A stretch of DNA of 64,000 bases from Paragorgia papillata (taxonomy: Eukaryota; Cnidaria; Anthozoa; Scleralcyonacea; Coralliidae): the NCBI GenBank assembly GCA_035771165.1, contig JAWNZC010000423.1, forward strand, positions 457,501-521,500, in the 5' to 3' direction. Positions within the stretch are counted from its first letter, which is position 1. Each line of letters begins with the position of its first letter. The notes beneath the pieces were generated by a model that was not told the DNA's origin, did no database searches, and saw only the letters and a list, made by a program, of their open reading frames with translations. This document shows, piece after piece, positions 13,348 through 28,300 of the stretch. Made by a program: the position numbers and the translations under genes.

Positions 13348-16300
13348 AACAAACAAACAAACAAACAAACAAACAAACAAACAAACATACAGACAATTGA
13401 TAATTGTCAAATACCTTCTCCATCAGGAGTAACGACAGTAATACTTTCACTTAGAAGTCCATCACCACTTAGCGTGAAACAAAGAAGTCGCATCGTATAA
13501 TTAACAAGATGTCGGAGTTCAGTGAGTAAAAGCCCTGTATTGTTGCCATAGAGGATTGTTTCATGGTACTGGCTATAGGAAGAATTTTCTGTTTCGCGGT
13601 AAAACAACTTGTAGCCCTGAAAAATACCGTTGAGTTCAAACGAGCTGACATGTGTCCAGTTTACCCACAATGACGTTGAATTGATGGCATAAACACTAAT
13701 GCTTGAGCGGTAATTAGGTACTAAAAAGTTTAAAAAAATTAATATAATTTCGTATCAGTTTGTTAAAAATTACGTAAATCAAGATAGTTGCAATGTTTGC
13801 ACATTTTTATCAAACAAATAAACAGACAGACAGACAAACAAACAAACAAACAAACAAACAAACAAACAAACAAACAAACAAGTAGGCAGACACACACAAG
13901 CACATACACGGCGATACACCAACACACAAATAAACAGACAAACAAACAAACAAACAAAACAAACAAACAAACAAACAAACAAACAAACAAACAAACAGAC
14001 ACACAGACAGACACACAAACAAACAAACAGACAGACACAGGCAAGCAAACAGACACGCAGGCCGACACACAAACAGACATATAGACAGCGACAGACAGAC
14101 AGACAGACAGACAGATTCACACTAAACTAACATATTCGCACACTAGATCACTGCCGTTGTTCACCAAGAAATTTGTGAAACTAAAAGTTTCTAATTACCA
14201 GAGGATGAATTAATTTCAACGCCACTAACACCCAAACCATCAAATGTATTATTGACGTATAACGCTTCTTCCACTAGGAGGATATCCTGATAGTGGACGT
14301 GAGTGTAAACGAGGTTGATGTCAGCTACGACGCTGCCTTCTCTGGATAATTGAAATAGAAATTTATTGATTACTTATAAAACGAGTGTGAGAAAAATACT
14401 GCTCTATGTGTGATCAAATAAAAACACATGTAAAACACATATGAAAGAGATTTCTCAAATTCATGAATAATTCATGAGCTAATTAACCAATAATAAAGGC
14501 CCATTTGATCACGAGATGGCATTTGGATATCCCACTCAACTACAAAGTAATTCAATAGATTTTTTCTGCATGCGTAATTAAGATATTTGATGAAAGTCAC
14601 TAGTGATCTTCCTCAAATATCTTAATTACGCATGCAAAGTCATAGTCATCCCAACAAAAATTCACACTCAAAATTGCTGTTATTTATTGATTCACTTCTT
14701 GTCGTCTACAACAAATGTAGTTACATCCGCTAAATACACACTTCTCAAGATTAATACCACGGACTAGTACATACACTTTTCTCGCGAGAACTTTCTCCAG
14801 TTCGGACTCATTTGAGAAGTCATATGAACAACTCGAGCTCGTGTCCCACCGGGGTATCCCAACACTCGAAAACAATTAACAAAAACACTCACTCGCGCTC
14901 GTGTTTTCATACATTGTTTTCTCGTGTTTGGTGAAACACTCGCTCTCGTTGTTCATATATTACGTAAAACACATGTGAAAGAGAAGTGAAACACATGTAA
15001 AACACATGTCAGACACATGTGAACACACATAAAGTACGTGAAACACATGTAAAACACATGTAAAACATATGTGGAACACATATAAAACACGTGTTCACAT
15101 GTAAAACACATGTAAAACACATGTAAAACATATGTAAAACACATGTAAAACATATGTGGAACACATATAAAACACGTGTTCACATGTAAAACACATGTGT
15201 AAACGATGTAAACACATGAAACGAAAGTATAGACTATCAAAAAATATAACTGAAGAGAGTACCAACTTTAACTTACGTGAATGCTATGACCACGACATTT
15301 TTTATTTCTGACCTGTCTTGCAACGTAGCCATAATCTATAAAAAAGAAAAACAAAAAGTATATCTTTACAGTAAATTAAATGAAACATATTGCCTCAAAC
15401 TTCTTAGAATGCCAACTATTCTTCTTAAAACCTAGAGTGTAAACAACTAGAGTCGCAAAAGGGTTGAAACCTACCTTGGTACTGACTAATTCCGACAAAG
15501 ACTTGTGAGCGCTGCTTCTATCTTGAAGTAAGTCGTTACTCCAAACTTCTGATGTTAATTTGGCTCGAATGAAAATAGTTTGCTCTTCCCCTTTAAAAAG
15601 AAAAAGTAAGACAGAGTGAAAAGTTAGAACAGCAATGTGGCCCTTTCAAACTTAGCTCGCTTTTGGATCGATCTGATCATAGTGTCTAAAATTAAAGTGT
15701 CTTAAAGCAGAGCCGATGTCTTCGTTCTATATTTTTTGTTCATGGTTATGCCAATGCATGTGTGCATCGATAGAATGAAACAATCAGTCAAGTCAAGTGA
15801 TACGGTACCTGTGAGGAGTTTGTATGATTTTGTGGTTTCTGAAACTGCCATCGCATCGAATAGCAGTCTGACGTCGTCCATGGCAAAACTAACACCACCT
15901 GAATAATAACAAGATACACAATTATAAGAACGCTCGCTTGCTCTCTCGCTCGCTCACTCATCCACCCACCCACCCACCCACTCGCCCACTCACTCACTCC
16001 TCACTCACTCACCCACCCACTCACTCACCCACCCACTCACTCACCCACCCCTCACCCACTCACTCACTCACTCACCCACCCACTCACTCACTCACTCACT
16101 CACTCACTCACTCACTCACCCACCCACCCACCCACCCACTCACTCACTCACTCACTCACTCACTCACTCACCCACCCACCCACTCACCCCTCACCCACTC
16201 ACTCACTCACCCACCCACTCACTCACCCATCACCCACTCACTCACTCACTCACCCACCCACTCACTCACCCACCCACCCACTCACTCACTCACTCACCCA

Positions 16301-19300
16301 CCCACCCACTCACCCCTCACCCACTCACTCACTCACCCACCCACCCACCCACTCACTCACTCACTCACTCACTCACCCACCCACCCACCCACCCACTCAC
16401 TCACTCACTCACTCACTCACTCACTCACTCACCCACCCACCCACTCACCCCTCACCCACTCACTCACTCACCCACCCACTCAGTCACTCACTCACTCAGA
16501 CGTACGCGTCCACCTAACCGACCTCAAACCCACTTACCCAAAACCCTACCACCCAAAACCCACCTACTCTCGCTTGCACATTCACACACTCAGCCACACA
16601 CCTACCCACCCACTCACCTAAACCGCCAGCGTAGAATAAAGCCTCCGTGTCAGGTTCTGAGGTTATATGGGTGACGCAATCCAAACTAGAGGGCGATATG
16701 ACACTGTGTCCATCCAAGTAGACCGAAACCATTTTATGTCCTGCTACTGAGACAATAATGTGAGACCAGACTTCTGGAGGCACAAAGAAACTCGTCTTAC
16801 ACTTCCATTTGGCAAATGTTACCTCAACTGTAAGTTGATCCTCTTCGGGCATGTTTGGATCATGAAAAATCTTGAAGATGTCACCAAATGCGAGGAGTTG
16901 CTGATGGTTCGGTTTTCCCTCGTATTTTAACCAAGTTGAAATGGTGTATATTGGAAAACACCAGTCGTTGCTACATTCGTCATGAAATTCCCCGAACTGT
17001 ATTTTTCCATCATCCTGGAGTTCTAAAGCTTCGTCCATAACCCCACTTGTTAGTACAACATTGCCCAGCGTAGAGCCTTGACTAGAATTTCGTTCATCCG
17101 TAATTATTTCCGAGGAGTCCAAAGCCCAACGATAATCATAATACCCTAAGTATCAAAATAAGTACAGATTAAGAGTGGTATGTGCGAGCTTGGTTTAATG
17201 TAACAGACATTTGGTACATATACGTCAAAATCTCGCACCTTGTTAAAGGATCTGTTCGCAACAAACTTGCAGCAAGCCTGTTAACAAGTTGTGATTTTAT
17301 CAAGTCGGTACAAGCCGTTGTTGTTTGTATTGTATTGTATTGTATTGTATTGTATTGTATTGTATTGTATTGTATTGTGTTGTGTTGTGTTGTGTTGTGT
17401 TGTGTTGTGTTGTGTTGCGATGTGTTGTGTTGTATTGTATTGCGACTTTTTTATTACCTTTAAAAATACAACGTAGCGACGAACGGTCACAAATCTCTCC
17501 ACCTCCACAAGACGGTTTGCATTCTGGAATAAAGAGAGTTTAACCACACGTAAAAATTAAAAAGTAATGCCCAAAAAAATAATTTACTGTATGTTTAATT
17601 CTGATAATGATAGCCCTCAAAGGTCAACGCACGGGGGGAAAGTGCCTGGGGGTTGGGGAGTCACTAACCTCTAGTACGTTATAGATAGTGTGTTATTTTA
17701 CAATTGGAACAGTGCGATCTCAAAGTGATTGGGAAAACTGCGTTTAACTCAAACGCAAAATTTTCTTCGCTGTAGCTATATATAACACCCTGTAATTTCA
17801 AACTGTGTTTTGTTCTCAGTCAATCGCTTTTCAAATTGAAAGACATTTTATCACTTGTTTTATTAGCCAGTTTTCTTTACAAAGTGCGATTCGTCATTTA
17901 GTTAATTCTCAAAATTAATCTTATCAGCGTAAGTCAAAGTGCGTTTTAACAAGATATCGAGATATGTGTGTTGTCTTGCAGTTTACATAATTAATCTGAT
18001 CGCCTAAGACAAATCATTGTATTTCGGTTAAAAAAAATTTCATCACCGTTTTCACACTTTTCCACCGTAAGGGAAACATCATCTACTGCAATATCACCGA
18101 AGAATCCATCACCACGAGTGGCTTCTATCATGATCTAAAAAATCACAATGTCAAGAACTGTGGATATTTATATGGCGAACACGCCTGGCGTGTGCTGCTA
18201 CCACGCTACCTCTTACGGCTGAGAACCAAAGTCAAGCTCGGTTAGACAAGGTTAGTAATTGGATGGGTGACCGATGGTGGTGGTGATGATGATGATGATG
18301 ATAATAAAGAGGATAAGACTGATGATGATGATAATAATGATGATAATAAAGAGGATGATGAAGAGTGATGATGATGATGATAATAAAGAGGATAATGAAG
18401 ACTGATGATGATGATGATGATGATGATACTGATGATAATAAAGAGGACGATAAGAATAATGATGATGAAAATTATGGTGATGATGATGATGATGATAAAG
18501 AGGATGATAATGATAGCGATGGTGAATATGATGATGATTTTAACAAGCCGGTGACACCTACCTTGAATATATTGGAGATATTGTTGAGGTCGATTTCAGC
18601 GAATCTCCAATAGTTTCCTTGAGTTGCGTTGATACTCCAAACATTTATATTCTCTGGCACACTGATATTCCTGGTCAAATAAACAGTCAATGTTCCAATG
18701 TCCTCTCCAAATAAGTGATACCAAAACGAGAGGCAACGGTAGATCGGTAGTAAGCTAGGGCTCTCGATGATGGCTTTGTCATTATATAGAGCTGGCAGTG
18801 ATGCTTCGGTGTATACGAACGTACCTGTGTTAGAGAAAAATGTCTAAGAATAAACAATTATTAAACGAGGCTTTTGTGATATCGAGAATTATCACGGACG
18901 AAGTCTGAATTATCTGCCTAAAGCTAAGCCTCGTAAAACAAACTCACACCTTGATAATTCTTGATATCAAATTTATTAACAGACGTTCGGTGGACGTTCG
19001 TCAAGCTCAATTACTCAGAAAAGATTTCTGAGACCCCAGACAGGGTTCGAACCTTGTTCCTCCCGTTTATGAGGGGCCTTAGCCTCAGAACTGCACTTTC
19101 CGTCACCCAAAATTTTGCCATAAAAATTGTGTATAATCATTAACGAGTTTCCTGATTGGCTATAAGTAACTAATCACATTGTCAAGTATGAATTCGCTCC
19201 CGTGCTCGTTCGGACTAGAGTTGGCATTTATTTTTTTGGGTTAGGTTATCTAAACCAATCAAGAACCTTGCTATATATGTAGCTCTATATGTACCATGTT

Positions 19301-22300
19301 TCTCTCTGACGAAGGGCCTTCGCTCGAAACGTTAGAAAACTACGTTCAATAATTCCGGCAGTACTCAAACCTTACTATATTTCGATTTGTATTTCAACAC
19401 GTGACGACCCCCGTGTAATCAGTTGTTTTTTTACCTATATTTCTCAGGTACGTGTGATCCCCACAAGGTCCTGTCTGCTCAGTCGAAGTACAAGCTTTGC
19501 GTACATCCCAGTTATAACGTGAGGTATTCTGGAAGAGCCAGATATACGTGTCGTCTTCGAAAGTGAAGTTTTCTAAAAATATAAGAAAAAAAAATTAACC
19601 AAGTTTACTTCACAAAAAGGTAATGTTAAAACACAGAAGACCGGTTTCTAGTTTGCAAAAACGTAAAATCGTGTTCAGGTGCATTTCGTGATTTGTTTTA
19701 CTGGTAAGTGCTTGATGATCGGACTTAGCCCATCCGGGGGGGGGGGGTCGGTAATACAACACCCCACTTATATGCAAATACTACCATAAGACTAGGGGAG
19801 CTTTCCATTTACACGGTTAGACCGGTCAGTCCGGTTAAATGGAACACGATTCGTTTGAGACCTGGGATGGTCTGACTGGAAAATTTGGTTCTAATCAAAA
19901 GCAAGTCCATTCTGGCCGGACTGTTCGGTCTAACCTTGTCAATTGGAAAGCGCCCTAGATTAGATACACCAAGCGGATACACCACAAACTTACTTGTTGT
20001 ATACCGACGTTCGACATCGTATTCCGTCAAAGCTGTATCCCATAATACCAGTCGGTTTGCCCATACAGTGTGAGGATTAGCAATAAGAGAGCCTGACGAG
20101 TTAGAATGTTTTCTATCTGAACCAGCCAAAGAAGGAACTTTAGTCAACAGGGTCCCGTTCTCGTAGTATCTCAAATATGAATTCTCGTCCCATGTGATTG
20201 CCACGTGGGTTAGGAAAGGGCCTGGGTGAAGAACTCGCGTAGACCATTGTTCTGACGATGTTTGCATTTTAATTTCCATCGAGTTCGCGTCAAATTTGAC
20301 ACCAAGTGAACTATTTTCTCGACGAATTATACCATGGGATTGGAAATCTACAACTGGTTATTGTTATTATTGTGATTAGTATCAATATATTCACTACTGT
20401 TATTTGCATATTTAATATCTTTATCATTGTCACCACCATCAACACCACCATCACTACCACCATTATTATCATCATCATCATCACCATCACCACCACCATT
20501 ACCACCAGCACTACCACCACCACTATACCATCACCACAACCATACCACCACCACGACCATGCTACCACAACGACGATGCTACCACCACCACGACCACACT
20601 ACCACCACGGCCATACTACCACCACGACTATGCTACCACCACCACGACCATGCCATCACCACGACCATGCCACCAACAGGACCATGCTACCACCACAACC
20701 ATGCCACCAACAGGACCATGCTACCACCACAACCACCACCACCAGCGTACCACCACTGTCACCACCATCACAACCACCATACCACCACTATCACCACCAT
20801 CATACCACTACCCGCACCACCACTATCACCACCATCATACTACCACTATCACAACCATCACCACCATCATACCACTACCACCACCACCACCATCACCACC
20901 ACCATATACCACCACCACCACTATCACCACCATCACAACCACCACCACCACTACTATCATACCACCATCACCACTACCACCATCATCCCTTCACATCGTA
21001 ACCGTCATTAAATGTCAACTACCTTTTTCGTAAGTCTGGATTTTGATCTCTGTCTTCACTATTGGCTCCGTAATAGTTCTCCAAAATAAAGTCCCATCGG
21101 TATTAGTTTCCGTTCCAAACTCGCCATTTAGATTTGAGTCAAGGCAATTGGCAAACCACCAACCTCCTGGATGACCCACCGTGCAGGAACCAGGAACTTT
21201 TAAGTCATTGTCTTGGTCGACAGTTGAAAACTTCATACCGCGATGCCTCGAAAGAGAATCGCCGGCCGTACCTATAATAAACGTAAGAAAACGTATCGAT
21301 TTGATCAAACTTTTCTGAATCAAAGTAGCTTAAGTTGCCTATAATATTATGAATCCAATAATCGTGCGATTGACAAGTTAATATACCTTGTGAGACCTGT
21401 CCAAAATTAAAAAAAGTAGAGTGCTGTGTAGGCAGTGCTGTGAGTAACTGCGTTACAAGTAACTAGTTACATTTTTAAGTAACTGTAACTGAAACTAGTT
21501 ACTTTTTCTGAAGAAGTAACTGTAACTACAACTAGTTACTTTTTGAAGAAGTAACTATAACTAGTTACTTTTTTAAAGAACTGTAACTAGTTACAATATT
21601 TGGTTTAAAAATGTGACTATAGTTACTCATTTTCAGTTAAGGATGTCATTATTTCTTGATCAAAAATGGTTTTGATATAATAATAAAGATACATTATATA
21701 CAATTTGACTATTTCTGCTTAGTGACAACTATATTTAGCTGTAAAAACATAATTATGGTACTAGCATCTAAAACCAGTAATTTCTTTGTTGATTCTAGTA
21801 ACATGGACAAAGGAATGTAACTTTATAACTAGTTACAAAATATTTGGAGTTACTTTGTAACTGTAACTGTAACTAGTTACTTTCTTTACATTGTAACTTT
21901 TATCGGTAACTAGTTACTTTTCTAATGATGTAACTGTAACTGAAACTAGTTACAAAAATTATGTAATTTTTACAGCACTGTGTGTAGGCAGTGTTTTAGA
22001 TAGAGCAAAGTGAAAAGGTGGTAAACTGCCGAGAATAGTTTTGATAACGAAATGCCGACGTTTCGCGCGGAGCATTTTATAAAAGTAGGGCTAATCAAGG
22101 GCTCCGCGCGAAACGTCAGTGTTTCACTATCAAAACTAATCTCAGCAGTTTACCACCTTTTTGCTTTACTGTATACTAATCCATCTACGTAAGAAATGAA
22201 AGAAGACATTATAAGACTCTGACTCACCTGAATAAGATCCAAAATCAATGGCGAACTCCGAGTCTTCATTCTTGACAGTAAAGTCTTCGTAGACGGCTTC

Positions 22301-25300
22301 AAACACATCAAAACCGGTGTGCATGGTGATTTTCAGTCTGCGCGGAGTCTTAGTAAGCTCGTGGATATACTTGTTGCCAAGCCAGAAGCTCGCTTCATCA
22401 CTAAAGCCGTCGCGGTATTGCTGCCAAGTCTTTGCGTGATAGTCCAACGGAGCATTGCCGACTACTCGTCTTTGGATTACTGTCCATGGCCCACCGTCAA
22501 TACTGAAATCGCAAAACACTTTGAAAGACTTTACACCTTCGGGGTTAACAAAGTAAAAACCACTTTCTCTGTGACCATATTTCATAACTTCATCACAACT
22601 TTTCAATATTGGACCTGGAAATGGGGAAAAAAATCGTTTATTTTACATGTAATATTGCTTCTCGAAAATAAACTTTCTTAATTTAGGAACAGTCTTTTTT
22701 TTAAGAAAGTTATGTTCTTTAACGAAACGTCCCTTCCATTCCATTCTATTTCACCGCATTCCAATACATTGGATTACATTCCACTGCATTGCATTACAGT
22801 ATATATTACATTACATTGTATAGCAGTACACATTACATTACGGTACACATTACATTACATTGCATTACACATTACGTTGCATCCATAGCATTCCATTGGA
22901 TTGCACTACATTACATTAAGTAATGTAAACATTTTCCCGTGCGTGTGTACTGTAATAACGCACAGATGACGTCACAGCGTGTAAAGAACAAAAAAGTACG
23001 CCACGAGACGCAGTCGAGTGGTGCGACTGTTGTTCTTTATACGCTGTGACGTCTTCTGTGCGTTATTACAGTACACACGCACGGAAAAATGTCATCTATT
23101 TGTTTTATACATCAAATTGTATTATTTTAATAAAAAATGTTTGAAATTTTTGAATCGTCGAACCGGCAGGGCTATTGAAAAGGAGGTAAAATTTTCAATT
23201 CAGGTTTAATTACGTCATAAGTGATCTCAATCTCATTCCCAGAGCCCACGTTCCCCACCCGGGAAACGAGAGACTCTGGGATTATCCGTTTCACATCGAT
23301 ATTTCATTGGCTGATGAACACAGTGAACTCTATAACTCTTCTTCCGGATAACAAGAATCCTGTGATGGCGTGAACGGATTATCCCAGAGGCTCTCGTTTC
23401 CCGGGTGGGGAGCGTGGGCTCTGGGAACGAGATTGAAGTGATCTATACAAATAAAGCAATCTGATTGGGCGACAGAAGAAATAAGGCTGTCCTGATTGGC
23501 TAATTTTTCAGCTTCCGGTTACGTCACGTATAATTTATGCAAATCATGATCATGACAAATTGAAAGTTTATTCAAACATTGGCATTTCTAGCCAAAATAT
23601 TTATCCTTTAACAAACAGATTAGTTCTTCTGGACGGGATATTGCTATCCCATGTATATTTGGACGCTTCTTATGCTGCAAATTCAGCTGGGAAAACATTT
23701 ATCGTTGGAGAAGGCCGAGAAGCACGCGTACTAACCAGCGAAATTATATGTTCTGTGTTTGGAAATCTTGTTGACAATGGCTGATATCTCCTGGATTTCT
23801 ATGGCTGAACAGTATTTCCATGAAGAGGAATGGAAATTGTATCATAAAATTTCTGAAGCTGTGGAGTATAGATAGCGTTGTGCGCCGGAGACGAAGGTAT
23901 TAAATGACCGTATTTATGTCGATAATTTTAATGTCTGTGTCGTCGGACAACGACTTGATGGCCGTGTCTCCTCTCGTCACTGAGTGATATGTGTAATCCT
24001 CAGACAGTTGAAATGCACTTAATTTTGTACCAAGTTGCATCTTCAAACGTGTAATTTGATCAAATTTTTATAAAACAAAATTTTTTTGCGACTTCGTTAC
24101 GTCAGCTGTGCATGTGTACTTTAATAACGCATAGTTCTTAGCCAATCAGATTGTTTGCTTTTCTTAGGTTGTTGTATAAATTACATTACATTACACATTA
24201 TATTACATTCATTCCATTACATTACATATTATGAGTCCACAACCTTCCCAATTACGATGTAATGTAATGTAATGCATTGCAATGTAATGTTATGTAATGT
24301 TATGTGATGTGATGTACTGTGATGTAATGTAGTGTGATGTAATGTGATGTAATGTGATGTACTGTGATGTAATGTGATGTAGTGTGATGTAGTGTGATGT
24401 GATGTAATGCGATGTAATGTGATGTAATGTAATGTAATGTAATGCATTGCAATGTAATGTAATGTTATGTAAGGTAATGTTATGTGATGTAATGTGATGT
24501 AATGTGATGTACTATGATGTGATGTAATGTAATGTGATGTACTGTGATGTAGTGTGATGTGATGTAATGTGATGTAATGTGATGTAATGTGATGTGATGT
24601 AATGTGAGGTAATGTAATGTAATGCAATGTAATATAATGTAATTAGAAAGGTTGTGGATTCGAGTCCCTTGTGAATCTCAGAGTTATCTGAGTTTAACAA
24701 CTCACGACAATTTCTACAGCAAAAACTAACGAACTTGACCAAAATATGTTGTGCAATTATAGTGATGCTGGGACTATTTATCGAGTATTCAACCTACCTT
24801 TTTCACACAGTTGATTCCGTTGAGAAGTATCAACAACATCACCCCAACCAGTACCTGAGTTTGAGAATGCTACACACGGTCCAATGTCACTTGGTTGCCC
24901 TGACATCCAACGACTGTATTGTAGCATAGTTCCATCAACCCACTGCCAGTTTGAGTCAATCAATTTTAACCCTTAAAAATAACAGGGTGTTGGAAATCGA
25001 TTTCTCAAATCATTAATAAGTCATCAGCAAATCATCCGATTATCAAGACGCATATAATCACGAAATGATTTGCACATATTAGTAAAAATAAAAATAATTT
25101 AAAATAATTTTTTTTTAGTTTGTTTAGAACTTGTTCCCAATCCCAAAGTTTGACTAGCATAAGCAATCTTGACGTCGCACGGTCATATTATCCGGGGGGA
25201 GGAATATTAAGTACTCTGCGCCGGGGGAGTCGGATATGCCGGTTCGTTTAGTTTTCCACTGTTTAACCACAAATACAGTCAAAAGATGGCAAGTACACAA

Positions 25301-28300
25301 CACGGGATATTGTTAAGGCATTAAGATTACTATAAAAAGTACAATTTAAGACTTGGAATTGAATTCTTCGTAGATTTTATAGTCTGTTTTTCAGTTTATA
25401 TTATCGTGAAGTCTGTTCGTCGTCGGCACTCAAGAAAAACAACGAAATTTAAAGATTTTACAGCTCAGAAAAAGAAACAAATGAAGAAATTAACGTCTTA
25501 AACCTTATTGAGTACTTCTTGTGTCCTTACATTCGTTTAAATTTTCTTAAAATAACTCTTTTTGTCTCTTTTCAATCTACGAAAGCTTAATGAACTTCAG
25601 TGGCGCCCATCTTAGGTAGTGGTCACGTCATCATACAGCTGGCACGCTAAATTCGGTCCCATGGCCTATCCAGTTTTATTGAGATCAGTGGGCCACACCC
25701 GCAATACACACGGTGTCAATACATACCAATATATACACTAGGTAGGGACGAATCAGATGTGGATGCGCGAAAAAGCTTCTGTATGTATTCGTTTTCCTCC
25801 TTGCTTGATATTTTGACCAAATCGTAACCAATTTTTTGGCAGTAGCTACGTGAATCATCCCAACTTCTTGCAGTCTCTCCAAGAACATAACAATCGCCTT
25901 GGAAACAAAATTTACCTGCAAGAAGAAGAAGAAGAAGAAAAACCCCCAGTTTAACGAATGCTTATATTTGTACAATGCAGCCGCGGTGATCTTCATCCCC
26001 CGTCCGTTGGGGTGTTGGTGACACAGTGATTAGTGCACGTGCCTTTCACCTCTGCGACTCGGGTTCGATACCTACAAGGTGCAGTTATCTGATTAAAAAA
26101 AAATCACCTTGGCCGCATGTGAGAAGTGTGCTTCCAGTTTGACCCTACCAAACACCACAGGTTTTCTCCGGGTACTCCGGTTTCCTCCTGTAATAACACT
26201 GGACCAATGAGGGTGGGCCCTTACTGGACCTCTGAGGATAACAGTTTAGATATAACTGATAGAGTTATCCAGTATAAATAAGGTTAGTTTAGTTAGTTTT
26301 AGTTTAGTCGTGGGGAGCTCAGGTTTTTCGGTCCTTCCTCTTTCTTCACTTTTCTTTCAAGAGTTTGATCCGGTCATGTTCGAAAGTTTGGACGTGGTCG
26401 GTGCACTGGTTACGCCAGATCGCACGGTCCAGAAGATGAAAATTCGACGTTTGAACTGAGGACTTATTACTCGGGCTACCTATGGTAGGCCGAGTCCACC
26501 CCCCTTTTTGGGTGTGACGCTTTGGCATTTTCGCAATTTTTACTTCCGTTACTATTCATACTTTCGGTGAGTTGTTAGCCGTGTGGTGGAGTGAGGCCGT
26601 GAGGCATGTTTTAAGTTCTTTGCTCCTTTCGCTTTTGGAGTTGGACAAAAAGTTTGCACATTTGTTGGTGGACTTTGAAAGTGACTGGTGCTTTTGTAGT
26701 TTAACAGTGATCAGATGTGGCTGACAACTGTTTATAATCGTAAATATGTTCACCAATGTGAAGTATGCACCACTTTCAGCCTTCGATCAATCTCGTTCCC
26801 AGATCTCACGTTCCCCACCCGGGAAACGAGAGACTCTGGGATAATCCGTTTCAAATCGTTACGTTATTGGCGGAATAGTGAGCATGAGTTGGTCTGAAGT
26901 GACCGGAAGTAGAATTAATAAAACCAAAATAACAAAGATGTCGGGCGACAAGACTCCAGTGAAGACGTTGCCACGACCGATATCTTCGCCGTATGTGTGT
27001 AGATGCTGTAATTCGAGCTTCGTCAGCAACCCCATTGACTTGTTTGGGGAAAAGTCAAACAAGGAGAACATACTATCCAGATTCCGCTCGGATATTTACG
27101 CATGCGTACCTCAACAGGAATAACAAGAATCCTGTGATTTGAAACGGATTATCCCAGAGTCTCTCGTTTCCCGGGTGGGGAACGTGGGCTCTGGGAACGA
27201 GATTGGCCTTCGATCTGATCTTCCTCGACCCACTCCCACCTTTGCTCGCGCGGTAGAGCCTTGCCAGTAGCCCGAGTAAACGGCTAACCCGATGCATGTA
27301 TATACAGTCGAACCAGTATGACACGGAAAAATACCAGAATACCACTAACAAACAGAACAGCGCTTACTTCTCTTGCAAAGAACGCTCATCGTTCTATCAC
27401 AGCTACCCACCGCCCATGCGCCACTTTGTTGTAAGGTAGCACAAGTGCTAGCGTCAACGGATGTTTGTAGTTTAGTGAAAGCAACAGCAGTACTTCTATC
27501 TGTCCATTCGTTAACGTTTTCCATTCCAAGTCCTTTAAAAAGAAGACAAGTAACACGAATAAAGAAACTCTGTATAAAATAAAACTTCACCACAAATGCT
27601 TTCCCATACAGATCTCCCTCCCTGGTTAACTCTTCCTGGAAGCCTGTATTCACGCAATAACGAAGAGAAAAGTGCAAAATAGATGCATAGTGTTGTACAG
27701 TTTCTTTCGAAAAAGTAATAACCAACTTTGACAGCGAAAACATCCACGCTGATAAAATTTTGGAACGAGAAAATGTAATGCAATTTTTCTCAGGAGAACC
27801 CAAAGATAACGAATATATAAAATATTACATGAGGCGAGTTGGCCCGCTTCGTATATTTATCATCTCTTGTTTCAAAATTTCGATTACCTGGCAACATTAC
27901 CCCCCCCCCCCGACCCCGGTTGCCCAGCTACTAAATACCCGTTTATACATTACAAGTTTTTCGATCAATTCTCGCCTTTTTTACACTATGTCTCTGATAT
28001 GAAAATTATTTTCATTTATCATTGCAAAACGTTGGTCATAATCATATGACACCCCCCACCCACCCACCCCCATCGTGATTCCTTCGCCACGTCCCTGTAA
28101 GCCAGTTGAAAATTTCACCTTTCTCCATGTAATCGACTTTTTGTCGAGTTGGCCCGGCAAAGCGGGCTGAAAAACTGTTGGTTTGACCCGTTCTGCCGCG
28201 CGTTTGTTTACTTGATTGTATGAATAAATATAGCTGAAATGAACTCAGATAGAGCATCAAAACAATGTTTGTGCGCTTCGAGACATAGCGAAAACTTAAT

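Noticed and set aside
12818..13500. Frames of more than 200 codons on both strands in ACAG/ACAA repeats (also at 7940-8253, 32043-32531, 37077-37650, 46845-47450)
   Set aside because: Microsatellite translation; open on both strands only because the repeat lacks stop codons.
22319..22681. 120-codon plus-strand frame
   Set aside because: It is antisense to the FReD 4 exon.
26009..26110. tRNA gene (GGTGTTGGTGACACAGTGATTAG... GGTTCGATACC)
   Set aside because: A- and B-box-like motifs but no acceptor stem pairing; a 200-bp body is shared with another copy, so it is a SINE.
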